A stretch of 64,000 bases of DNA, taken from Limnoperna fortunei (Eukaryota > Mollusca > Bivalvia > Mytilida > Modiolidae). Positions 58,701-64,000 of the stretch are shown piece by piece (within the stretch, counting starts at the first letter, position 1; the number at the start of each line of letters is the position of its first letter). The notes under the pieces were generated by a model. That model searched no databases and was not told the DNA's origin. It saw nothing but the letters and a program-made list of their open reading frames with translations. The translations under genes were made by a program, and so were the position numbers. The DNA is taken from positions 71,293,917 to 71,357,916 of the forward strand of contig OX104113.1 of assembly GCA_944474755.1 (NCBI GenBank), given 5' to 3'.

Positions 58701-59368
58701 TTATCTTGTAGTAAAATGAACGTAATAGAATAAGTACGATTGATTAATTGAACGTTCAACGAGCAGCATTTTAGTTATATTCAGGACTAGAATGACTAAA
58801 CAAGCAACAATTCATTAGAGAAAGTTATTTACCAACGGGAAAATATTATAGTATGATGGCAAAGCTCATATAGCTGGCAAAGTTGTAGAGATCCTTCCTT
58901 ATCAATTCAGTCTTTTAACGGTTTTAGGTTGATTTTCTACTGAAAAAATGTAGCAAGTTAACATGCAGGGCATGTCATTTTAACTCATATTCAGGTTTAA
59001 ATAAATGAAAATAGTTTAATTGATTAGTTGATAAATAAACTTAATTACCTTATCTTGAACATATCGTGGCAAACCCTGGAAAGGTAAAAAAGATGTTTTT
59101 CATACAATTTTATTGGAAAACTGTATATAACATTGTACATTATCGTATTTTTAAAAACTAGAAAATCTTAATATTTTGTTTTGGAAGTATGCAAGTGTGC
59201 TGTTGTCAAAAGCTAAATTTTTAGGCTGTAGCATATTATAACTTTTAGAATGTATTAATCCATCAATTTTTGCTTACCTCAGTGTGTTGTACTACGAAAA
59301 CTTTGTACGGCAGAGATTCTTCGGAATCCTTGCTGTCACCAAGGCGGTTTTGGTTATCCAAACTGCTC
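28549..59368 (-). CDS. Membrane-anchored Ig-like / chitin-binding (CBM14) protein, 5' end missing
   Basis: Rebuilt exons on the minus strand: 59278-59368, 59049-59075, 54669-54725 and its duplicate 35674-35730, 33279-33369, 32928-32954, 32690-32701, 30514-30849, 29592-29903, (29093-29326 broken), 28549-28793. Used together without the broken exon they give about 417 residues. Order: cytoplasmic tail, one transmembrane helix, short stalk, two Ig-like domains, CBM14 domain, stop. The C-terminal side carries many N-x-S/T sequons and paired cysteines, so it should face outward (type II). All junctions are GT/AG and in phase. Ig plus a terminal chitin-binding domain is the plan of chordate VCBPs, which are secreted; here an anchor replaces the signal peptide. 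Likely cell-surface recognition of chitin-bearing or microbial targets; this is inference. The start codon lies beyond 59368 or in an unrecognised exon. Confidence 0.75.
29093..29326 (-). pseudogene. Third Ig-like domain exon, frameshifted
   Basis: Splice sites are intact (acceptor tttatcag, donor GTATTG) and the length, 234 nt, is a multiple of three. In the required phase the frame reads MQISSKSELFLPCNV and meets TGA. One base on (a run of three T at about 29281) the Ig fold continues: EFDESSVDD, ILVQWFFQTCN, SHQCFASVVQVNDRQL. It then ends at TAG just at the donor, so a second, opposite shift is needed near the end. Because the exon is symmetric, skipping it joins Ig 2 to the CBM14 exon in frame. 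Either a dead exon or an assembly error. Confidence 0.65.
29592..29903 (-). CDS. Ig/CBM14 gene, second Ig-like domain exon
   Basis: 312 nt, phase 1 on both sides, acceptor tttttag, donor GTAAGTAA. Core cysteines in NIHVSCKL (strand B) and SDYASISCVL (strand F); the D-Y-x-x-x-C spacing is typical of Ig folds. Additional cysteines (SCVPSS, STCTN, ICSD) suggest extra disulfides. The segment TVNDRQL recurs in the following exon (QVNDRQL), so the two arose by duplication. Confidence 0.8.
30514..30849 (-). CDS. Ig/CBM14 gene, first Ig-like domain exon
   Basis: 336 nt, phase 1 on both sides, the usual form of a shuffled Ig exon. B-strand GEQICFSGHV; late strands NVTCGNTGRYKLSLQY and SEFQIRVK. The canonical Tyr-x-Cys of strand F is replaced (YKL), while another Cys stands in front, so the disulfide is unusual. 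Six N-glycosylation sequons (NES, NSS, NIS, NVT and NGS among them, NIS after WVIDY). Confidence 0.75.
30960..31081. mobile_element. 122-bp foldback element in an intron of the Ig/CBM14 gene
   Basis: Arms 30960-31001 and 31040-31081 are inverted copies of about 42 bp with four mismatches (gtgaatatccaaaatatgat core). No reading frame. Typical of a minimal MITE. Confidence 0.8.
31480..31860 (+). mobile_element. 3'-end fragment of the retroelement, plus orientation
   Basis: The complement of 31640-31690 (gatgagtaagcagtgcttgc, then ctctactag, cacacctgtcg) matches 60436-60475. The following part keeps fragments of the tail seen at 24030 and 60283. 5'-truncated; no coding frame left. Confidence 0.7.
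31861..32580. repeat. Degenerate repeat units of about 150-200 bp in an intron
   Basis: At least three diverged units share the order gttcaaggt/gtcaaggac, atata-agatcattat, tagtaggcaacgcgcc or its like, tctcactgtgatga and aaagttacaggacgg. A further unit lies at about 56790-57000. Non-coding. Confidence 0.6.
32690..32701 (-). CDS. Ig/CBM14 gene, 12-nt micro-exon
   Basis: ACGCTTTAGTAT between acceptor tcttttcag and donor GTAAGTAT, phase 1 on both sides. Inclusion adds ALVC before SNNES of the first Ig exon; the split codon makes a cysteine. Skipping also keeps frame. Strong splice signals support it, but 12 nt is near the lower limit. Confidence 0.5.
32928..32954 (-). CDS. Ig/CBM14 gene, stalk exon (27 nt)
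   Basis: Encodes (E)PVLTAVTA(D), phase 1 on both sides, acceptor taatgtag, donor GTAAGAG. Thr/Val/Ala/Pro-rich, as in an extracellular stalk. It could be skipped without frame loss. Confidence 0.6.
33279..33369 (-). CDS. Ig/CBM14 gene, transmembrane exon
   Basis: Encodes GLCFPGN, then the hydrophobic helix FVIMVIASVVVLAIVM, then TKTNKQN. Acceptor gttttacag, donor GTAATA, exit phase 1. A single uninterrupted hydrophobic span of about 16-18 residues with lysines behind it fits a signal-anchor. Confidence 0.75.
33660..34335. repeat. Dispersed repeat with internal sub-repeats in an intron
   Basis: Short modules recur: ttcaaaatggccgc, atttggtgtggaggtagattt, cgagtgaaacgctacc. The right end is gttggcaccccaacac, a near-palindrome; ttttggcgactt is found at both ends (33714, 34302). 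Open frames in it are not coding. Confidence 0.6.
35408..35515 (+). mobile_element. SINE 3'-part fragment (copy A; copy B at 54389-54500)
   Basis: Keeps gtcggtggttttcaccaggta, cttcctctt and atgctgaaagtgg of the SINE body plus the CAAA-type tail; the tRNA head is missing. Present in both duplication copies, so it predates the duplication. A second, more worn body fragment lies at 35970-36072 (and 54985-55075). Confidence 0.65.
35674..35730 (-). CDS. Ig/CBM14 gene, tail exon copy A (57 nt)
   Basis: Encodes MSYRSSGSYVQPDSPRKDS, phase 0 on both sides, acceptor ttatttcag, donor GTAATAT. It begins exactly with ATG, so it could be an internal exon or, with a noncoding leader, a start exon. The next exon (33369) is entered in phase 0, as required. 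Confidence 0.7.
36535..37132 (+). other. Short plus-strand frames conserved between the two duplication copies, unknown
   Basis: Both copies keep open frames reading NGNFCLPGRVRFLCLYHLCD (A) or NGKLCLPGSVRFVCRYHLCD (B), and QDGTQSTLEVNKQF...RRVKRHE (A) or QDGTQSTHEVNKQF...RRVKRHE (B, to 56190). I do not recognise a family. It may be remains of a mobile element's protein; the frames between the two parts are not joined. Low confidence that it is coding today. Confidence 0.25.
37490..37822 (-). repeat. 74-bp satellite, short array (about 4-5 units), inverted
   Basis: Units with ttccttttcgacattcatttt and cctattcgttatccgaatag, the reverse complement of the array at 52422. It abuts the right end of duplication copy A. 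Confidence 0.9.
38130..40075. mobile_element. 1.95-kb TIR element, interrupted by a second element
   Basis: Ends are inverted: ccctatgggaatctgtacat, then cggg-ttggcgggtt on both sides. Subterminal inverted blocks also match (gcgggtagcgag near 38388; ctcgctacccgc near 39824). Flanked by AATTA at 38125-38129 and 40076-40080. No transposase frame was seen. Superfamily unknown. Confidence 0.8.
38678..39342. mobile_element. 665-bp CpG-rich TIR element nested in the 38130 element
   Basis: Ends are perfect inverted copies of TTCAGTCACACTACACCG, continuing inward with similarity (agcgttaa, ccaacgc / ctaaacgc). It is far richer in CG dinucleotides than its surroundings, with many cgtt/cgta words. Open frames of 72-120 codons exist on both strands but look like composition effects. 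No target duplication identified. Confidence 0.8.
40135..40250. other. Cluster of ACGCGT palindromes
   Basis: Five ACGCGT cores within about 115 bp, several extended to TTAACGCGTTAA-like palindromes, just right of the TIR element. Could be a small foldback repeat or a protein-binding cluster. Confidence 0.6.
40251..41139. other. No gene or repeat recognised
   Basis: AT-rich, with a C-run near 40536. The frames at 40377-40604 and 40485-40766 overlap on opposite strands and lack splice context or recognisable products. Confidence 0.4.
41140..43810. repeat. Tandem duplication of an approximately 0.7-kb dispersed repeat
   Basis: 42274-43005 and 43108-43805 are closely similar direct copies (ctaaggactttttgtaat, accttgacccg, gattaaccgaaatgagtcaa, gttccagagattacgcga). 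The linker gatagggctaattgttcaag at 43015 also resembles 41147-41200, so the first unit was longer. No continuous reading frame survives in either copy. Confidence 0.85.
42168..42245. repeat. Two tandem GCGTGAG/CTCACGC hairpins
   Basis: gcgtgag (42168-42174) with ctcacgc (42183-42189), and gcgtgag (42217-42223) with ctcacgc (42231-42237); each pair is followed by cgtgaga, giving ctcacgccgtgag palindromes. Loops are 8 and 7 nt. Weaker tgtgtgaga words precede at 41440-41495. Confidence 0.75.
43936..44036. other. Imperfect long hairpin
   Basis: tagtccgggaatccttagcc...tttttagac pairs with gtctaaaaaccgttgg...gattctcggacta; arms of about 40 nt with scattered mismatches and a short centre around cggtacgtggg. 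Looks like a tiny foldback element. Confidence 0.65.
44743..44827 (+). repeat. GC-rich minisatellite CCAAAACGCCCC, plus orientation
   Basis: Six imperfect units of (tc/cc)aaaacgcccc. The same unit stands in reverse complement at 50556-50662. It stands out from its AT-rich surroundings. Confidence 0.9.
45121..46742. mobile_element. 1.62-kb TTAA-flanked TIR element (piggyBac-like, non-autonomous)
   Basis: TTAA at 45117-45120 and 46743-46746. Inverted ends of about 58 bp: aagg(g)aaacttcgcgaaaa, then aatgaaaatttgatatg, cattcttcaaataaaaaga, with very few mismatches. Both subterminal regions carry a GGCGGCC/GGCGGACC block. The inside is AT-rich without a transposase; a TAA/ATT repeat that can fold on itself lies at 46010-46049. 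TTAA target choice is the mark of piggyBac (and Kolobok) elements. Confidence 0.85.
46835..46844 (+). promoter_or_regulatory. TATA box before the zinc-finger-like exon
   Basis: CTTATATAAG, 32-41 bp before the ATG at 46876; this would place the transcription start only a few bases upstream of the start codon. Confidence 0.4.
46876..46990 (+). CDS. Cys/His-rich zinc-finger-like first exon, partial
   Basis: ATG in a good Kozak setting (accATGG), 38 codons, then donor A|GTAAGATT in phase 1. Pattern C-T-I-C, then H, then C-C-D-L-C-G, H, C (SCTICERSV; LCCDLCGSVTHRTC), i.e. Cx2C-x11-H-x7-CCx2C-x4-H-x2-C, like the start of a PHD- or C1-type zinc finger. No following exon was recognised in the window, and the host protein is unknown. 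It stands 130 bp right of the TTAA element. It may be a real gene start or part of a mobile element. Confidence 0.4.
46991..48366. other. No gene recognised
   Basis: AT-rich. A small block at 47655-47935 has paired words (ggatcgccca twice; gattgattt-gaattgtgtatt twice) and may be a worn repeat. Splice partners for the exon at 46876 were looked for and not found. Confidence 0.4.
48367..50366. repeat. 2-kb palindromic repeat of AAAAGTC-rich units
   Basis: Main arms 48718-49366 and 49690-50366 are inverted copies. A further left unit, 48367-48685, pairs with the centre unit 49395-49695. All contain tttgacttttaactttt-type tracts (AAAAGTCA on the other strand) ending at ggaagcctt(g/a)gagggc. In all, four units: two in one direction, then two in the other. 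Open frames inside are low-complexity. Confidence 0.9.
50556..50662 (-). repeat. GC-rich minisatellite, inverted relative to 44743
   Basis: Units gcgttttggtggggg and gcgttttggaaaatgggg, about seven. Complement of the array at 44743-44827. Confidence 0.9.
50729..51530. mobile_element. 0.8-kb foldback/TIR element
   Basis: Arms of about 80 bp: ggggtcagaataattttttt...tgtgtattcactcat (50735-50812) against its complement at 51447-51523. A second inverted pair, aacaatttttatcgggacgg, lies at 51090 and 51420. The inside is AT-rich with no transposase frame. Confidence 0.8.
51540..52421. other. No gene recognised
   Basis: Several short frames but no splice context or known product. A C-run lies at 52020-52026. 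Ends where the 74-bp satellite begins. Confidence 0.4.
52422..54364 (+). repeat. 74-bp satellite, long array (about 26 units)
   Basis: The monomer runs aataacgaaaaggaaaatga, atgtcgaaaaggaaaatggt, tcattttcctattcggataa, cgaataggaaactg, with variants cgaaaagcgaaaagg in place of cggataacgaatagg. It contains two internal palindromes (ccattttcc-type and cctattcg..cgaatagg). It ends sharply at duplication copy B; the inverted short array at 37490 ends copy A. Confidence 0.95.
54376..56625. repeat. Segmental duplication, copy B
   Basis: Partner of 35395-37480. Starts directly at the right edge of the 74-bp satellite (52422-54364). Contains exon copy B. The plus-strand acceptor-like ctttgcag before CGTGATGAATATGA in copy A (36545-36552) has lost AG here. 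Confidence 0.9.
54669..54725 (-). CDS. Ig/CBM14 gene, tail exon copy B (57 nt)
   Basis: Encodes TPYRSSGPYVQPDSPRKDS, phase 0 on both sides, acceptor ttatttcag and donor GTAATAT intact. Lies in segmental duplication copy B. It differs from copy A (35674-35730) by three substitutions, all changing the residue (M to T, S to P, S to P). Frame and splice sites are kept, so it is likely usable. Confidence 0.6.
56626..59048. other. Intron of the Ig/CBM14 gene with repeat fragments
   Basis: Holds one more unit of the 31861-type repeat at about 56790-57000 and the small palindromic element at 57351. Otherwise AT-rich with no recognised exon; the frame 57137-57343 has no known product. Confidence 0.5.
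57351..57507. mobile_element. 157-bp MITE with GGGCCCAGCGCCATAAAAC ends
   Basis: The first 19 bases (gggcccagcgccataaaca) and the complement of the last (gttttatggcgctgggccc) are near-perfect inverted repeats. Inner parts also pair loosely (gctgagaa / ttctca). Target duplication not clear. Confidence 0.85.
59049..59075 (-). CDS. Ig/CBM14 gene, 27-nt exon GLPRYVQDK
   Basis: Acceptor cctttccag, donor GTAATT, phase 0 on both sides. PRYVQD resembles SYVQPD of the next exon, hinting that these small tail exons arose from one another. Confidence 0.55.
59278..59368 (-). CDS. Ig/CBM14 gene, most 5' exon found (cytoplasmic tail)
   Basis: Acceptor acaacaacag, entered in phase 2, left in phase 0 at GTAAGC. 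Encodes SSLDNQNRLGDSKDSEES and then LPYKVFVVQHTE: acidic, hydrophilic and without cysteine, as expected for a cytoplasmic tail. No in-frame ATG, so an upstream exon must supply the start. Confidence 0.65.
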
Positions 59369-60144
59369 CTGTTGTTGTAAAAGAACGAATAAACACACGT
59401 TGAAAATAAGACAACAAACTTTATCCTATCAATACATTTATATTTTTATTTGTTTTTTTATTTGGCCATCGTAAATGGCTGACATATTACACGGTAAGCC
59501 TTGTAATCTGGTATAGAGAATTATAATATTTGTATTACTAAGATTTATGAGCATTAATGAGTATTGTAATAACAAATTACACTTTTTACTGATTAAATAG
59601 TATATATTGATTAAATAGTATGGACATTTTTAATAAGAAATTCACTGCTCTGAATTAAGTAGAACATTAGATTATTATTCCAAAGACAACATCTGAACAT
59701 TAATTGATAGCTTCCATAGGCCATATAAGAATTCTGACAAAATAATTTAAATTTAGGCGAGCTAATAAAAACAATAGTACATCCATTTGTCTTATAGCAT
59801 TAGACTACCTCCGTCTCTGTTATCACGATTGGTAAGGATCGATTAATAGTTGTCGAAAAAATAACTAATCAATAGCATAGCTATAGTCTAGACAGTAAGT
59901 ATACTTTCATCAAATACACAACAACAGGCGATTGACATCACTTTTTAAGGCAAACTGTCAAAAAATTTCTATTAACTGATATATGTTTTTCGACGTGGCA
60001 ACATAGAATAACAGAAATCGGTTACACACCTAAACCAGTTGACTGAAAACATGAAAGCGAAACGATACAAACAAATTAAGCAGACTTGTTTTCAATAGTA
60101 TCTCAGCAAAATACAAAACTAATAGAATTGGCAAATATGAGGGC
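59369..60144. other. Upstream of the most 5' known exon of the Ig/CBM14 gene; one possible micro-exon
   Basis: AT-rich. A 13-nt piece at about 60029-60041 on the minus strand stands between gttttcag and GTGTGTAAC, and its phase would fit the exon at 59278-59368, but so short a match can be chance. No start codon exon was recognised. Confidence 0.3.
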
Positions 60145-62270
60145 TTGAATCAATCGCATAACACAGTGTGGCGGTGTTCATTGATAAAAGGGAATGCATC
60201 AGCCACTATATTTGAAAAAAAAACATGTCATGATAGACATGCAGAAACACCAACCAATGAATGGAATAAATGTTTTTGCAAGAAAAATAGCAAAGGAAAC
60301 CGACAGATCAAACAAAGCCGAAAGCCAATTGACGATTACAAATCCGGATAAAGACCAAAATATACGGTGCAATACAAAAACAGAAAGAGAGTTACCCAAA
60401 CCCAATACAAACCATGGGTGCACTCAGGTGCTCCGTACGAGTAAGCAGTGCCTGCCTCTTATTAGACACACGTCACGTTACTTATTGTCTATTGTCAGGT
60501 CTAGGACAAAAGTCAAATCCAGGAATAAAAAGCGCAACCTATGGCAGCGAAAATGTCCGAGAGATTGATTTGCCATAACGATTAATTAAGTCATGGTGAC
60601 GACCATAGAACATGTGGAGTCTGGAGAGATAAAATCAACCTAGGTACGTCAAACCCTTGTATTTAAGTAGTCAATAGCAGTGACCGGTCTCGAAAATCGG
60701 AATACCGAGCGGGTGATCTAGAATAACGTATAAGTTGTGAAATGTACACAAGATACACTGGAGCTGATGGAATGTTGTTGTTCATGAACGGGAAGTAGGC
60801 CATTGGAAAGTTGAAGTCATCACGTTTTGTTTTTTTCCTGAGTCTATTTCCAGAAGTAGGTCTAAGTAAGAGGCTGACATTATAGTATTCGCGGTGTCTT
60901 TAACTTCAAGCTCGTTAGGGAAAATTGAATTCAAATTTAGCATTGTGAAGAAATGAAGAAAACACCATCATTAATACAGCGGAATGTGAAATTAAAGGTA
61001 TGGGTTTCTTTTCTGTTCAACAGGCTTGCCAGGAATTTAATAAGAATTCATTTTTGACAAAGTAAGTTCTGTCATGGCTAATTACCTGGTATTTCTATCG
61101 TCTACTTCCGTTTTTCTTAAAAAGCATCGTTTAATAATATCTATAAGCCTTGGTTTAAGCTGCATATGATTAATGGCCATGTATAGTGTCGAAACATCAA
61201 ATGTTTTAATGCTGTTATTGGGAAAGAGATTCAGACCGCAAGATGTCTATCATGTTTTTTGAATTTTTTAATATCCACATTTCATTTATGCCACTCCTGA
61301 AAAAGAACATGTGAATGTGTTTTTGCATTTGGTTTTTATTGTTGTTAATAGTGGTTAGGAGTTGGGATAGTGTTTTGATTTTACACGAAGACACAAAGAT
61401 CCTGCTATGAAACGCTGGTTGTATGGATGTTTGTGAAGATGTCGTATCCAAATACAAGAAGGGGAGATCACAATCTTCGACTGTGATTTTGAGACCAAAG
61501 GATGTCAACACCGATTTGTGATTTTCAAGAATCTCCTCTTATGAAAGCGTAATGAATGTGTAAGTAGGATTGCCAAGCAAACTTTCCATGCCTAATTCAT
61601 TAATTAAAGATTCTATATAATATTTATGTGCAGACAGATAAAAGTTCTGGTGTTAGAGCCTTATCTGCTTGAACAGCAACATATTTGTCATTATTATAGG
61701 GCAAAGTTTTAACAGCATCATAATTTAGCACTCACAGACCTTCTGAAACGACTTATTCTTATTTGAATCAATGACCTCAAGCCTTTTACCCACTCGTACA
61801 AGGTTCGCGGTAGTTTAGTCCTTTGGACAAAATATTGCGGAGTCTTTCATTTGCAACAGTATTAAGACTTCCAGTTATCACGTGGTCTGAAGTAATACAT
61901 ATATGAATTAAGAATTCTGGCAAGAGCAGTCAGAGGGTTTGGCTATGAAGCAATTGATCAATAGATCCTGCAATACACGTTTGTAATTGAAGAAATTTTG
62001 CCAGGTAACAACAGGTAGACTACAAACACTCGACTGTGAAAACATTTCTGGGCAAATTTTTTTGCGTGTTGCAGAATACTCTAGAAATACGGAAAGTTGT
62101 GAATGACGAGTTCTTAATGACAAGATCTTTGAAATATATATTAGACATGTTATATATTTTATTAAATTAATAAACCAAATTTCAGCAGTTTTGTCGATAA
62201 TTTTGCAAAATCTAAAGTACCAAGAATTCGTAATAATTTCATATTGTCTGGTCGATCTTAATCCCATTGG
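60145..62270 (-). mobile_element. Decayed reverse-transcriptase retroelement (Penelope-like)
   Basis: Read on the minus strand with several frameshifts and stops. In order: LPVVTWQNFFNYKRVLQ (about 62040-61990), DCDLPFLYLD, KIKTLSQLLTT, FFRSGINEMWILKNSK (about 61320-61260), KTFDVSTLYMAINH and LKPRLIDIIKRCF (61205-61115), SYLDLLLEID (about 60880), FYGRHHDLINRYGKSI (about 60620-60570). These are the reverse-transcriptase blocks of a family common in bivalves and cnidarians, which I take for Penelope-like. The tail (60200-60500) is shared with 24030 and 31480. It lies upstream of the known exons of the Ig/CBM14 gene. Not functional. Confidence 0.8.
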
Positions 62271-64000
62271 TAATGGTTCAAAAGTGTATGGCTTGATAAT
62301 ACTTTACTTGGATAAACAAAAACACAATTAAATACTATTGATGATATACGAGTGTTATACCTCAAAATACATCTTATTAAGCAGATCAAATAGAATAAAA
62401 TTATTCATAATGACATTGAATTCGTTACATGCACATGTTAAATGTTAGTGAAAGTAGTTAGTCCTGTAACATATATTCTTTTACTACTGTTGGTTAAAAT
62501 TTTCAATTGTTGTAGTATTTGATTTCATCTCTATGTCTTTATAAGACGCATTTTAGTTTAACGTTTGAACTTTATGACCAGAACAGATAATTATAAATAT
62601 AAAAGTTATTAAAACTAAGTGTATATTTCAATGGTCCTTAAGTACAAGGAAATATTGTGGTAATTAATTATATAATGTTAAATAATTTTTGAGATTCATC
62701 CAATAATATTCATTGATCGTAATAATATTCATGTTTAAGTACCATATAGTATTGTGGAACGAAATAACAAAAATTTTAATCTATTATTTCAGCTGGTGAT
62801 TCTATGAAAAGCACAGAAATGAATACATACTAAGCATAACGTAATTAGTGTTTTGCATATTTGTTACAAGCGTAAGTACGCTATCCAACACCATTTCATT
62901 TCATATCGAACAGTGTATGATCCTTCAAACTAGCTAACTTCCCGAAATTATATGATGGTTTCAAGATGTTAATATGGAAAAATATGTGTAATAAGGAAAA
63001 AGCCATGTTTTATTCTGAATGTATAACACAGAAAAGAATAAATATAACTTCATTTAATCAGTAGTTTGAGCATCCAAGCCGGTAATGTGTTATATTTATT
63101 AATAGGACCTGACTTCTTTGACCTGTAGTATTAAAAAAAATTATTTAATGGCAACACAGTTTGGAAGAAAACAAAGTTGGATTTCATTATAATAATTCTT
63201 TCATCTGTGTAGTTTTCTAAATCCAGGAGTAAATAAAACAATAATCATTTCACAAAATTAATTAAAAATTAAAACTACTTCAAAAAACGAATTGTTTTCC
63301 TTTATCGTTCAGTTATGGAAGGTGAATTAAGATGAAGAAAATTTGCTTATGACATGTGAATAAATAGTAAATAATAAATCGCAAAAACATATATTTGTTA
63401 AAAATTATATTTGTTATGATAAAAAAGAACATAAGTCCCGCGTTTTATATCAAATTAGTATGTATTATTCATAAACTGTTTGTTGTTTGTTGTGTTAGGA
63501 AATAACATTTTTGCACAGCCCATACGCAAAAGTATATCATTTAACAGGATTTAGAAACAGCTTTTAGTAAATCTGTTTTATCTATCGTTCTATCAAAACC
63601 AAAACAGTTTATACTTTGCTATTTACATAAAAAAAACCTGCATGTTTACATTTTTTTACAATTTAACTTAACAAACCAATATGTCTGTGCTTCTTTTAGT
63701 AACACTCATTTTGTATATAATAGGTAAAGAAAATATTTCAGCCGGTGAATTTAAAGTTGATTTGCACGAGTGTTTTTATCCAAGTGAACATAATGCAAAA
63801 ATGTAACTACATAGAATAGTTCAGTTGTTAAACATGTTAAAGATAACGCAACAAAGACACCAATACGCTAAAGAAATTGTTATAGGATTTTCACTATAAC
63901 AGTTTTATGCCACAACCATATAATTTCAGTGTCAATCATTTATCGCTGTAAACTTTTATTTTCATTATGTTTCATGTACTAATCAACTGAATTTTCACAG
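62271..64000. other. AT-rich DNA, nothing recognised
   Basis: Searched on the minus strand for a start-codon exon ending in phase 2 that would complete the Ig/CBM14 gene; none was convincing. No repeats shared with the rest of the window were seen. Confidence 0.4.

Noticed and set aside
60029..60041. 13-nt micro-exon as 5' neighbour of 59278-59368
   Set aside because: The splice signals fit, but a match this short is likely by chance and still gives no start codon.

Overview
The window looks like nuclear DNA of a bivalve mollusc, most likely a mytilid mussel. It is strongly AT-rich and has intron-interrupted genes with canonical GT/AG splice sites. It carries several copies of a tRNA-derived SINE with short target-site duplications, a reverse-transcriptase retroelement and many terminal-inverted-repeat (TIR) elements and minisatellites of the kind that fill mussel genomes. 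Naming the organism is inference from these repeats. There are no bacterial operons and no CRISPR array.

Two multi-exon genes could be rebuilt, both on the minus strand. (1) 8350-23229 is a complete alkaline ceramidase of the ACER3 type: 11 exons, 801 coding bases, 266 residues, with all expected metal-binding and catalytic residues. Its introns hold a minisatellite, SINEs and an 848-bp TIR element. (2) About 28549 to beyond 59368 is the body of a second gene whose 5' end was not found. It encodes a cytoplasmic tail, one transmembrane helix, a stalk built from tiny symmetric exons, two intact Ig-like domain exons, a third Ig-like exon that is frameshifted, and a C-terminal peritrophin-A (CBM14) chitin-binding domain. 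The Ig plus chitin-binding layout recalls the chordate VCBP immune proteins, but here it is membrane-anchored. One 57-bp exon of this gene exists twice, inside a 2.1-2.3 kb segmental duplication (35.4-37.5 kb and 54.4-56.6 kb).

Two further single exons have promoter-like surroundings but no recovered partners. One is a short secreted-type exon at 23688-23889 (minus), upstream of ACER3. The other is a Cys/His-rich zinc-finger-like exon at 46876-46990 (plus).

Layout: 1-8.3 kb, a composite dispersed repeat followed by AT-rich DNA downstream of ACER3; 8.3-23.2 kb, ACER3; 23.4-28.5 kb, promoter region, retroelement tail, SINEs and MITE-like DNA; 28.5-35.7 kb, 3' half of the Ig/CBM14 gene; 35.4-56.6 kb, the duplicated exon blocks around about 15 kb of inverted satellites, nested TIR elements, a TTAA-flanked element and a large palindrome; 57-64 kb, 5' known exons of the Ig/CBM14 gene, a small palindromic element and a decayed Penelope-like reverse transcriptase, then AT-rich DNA.
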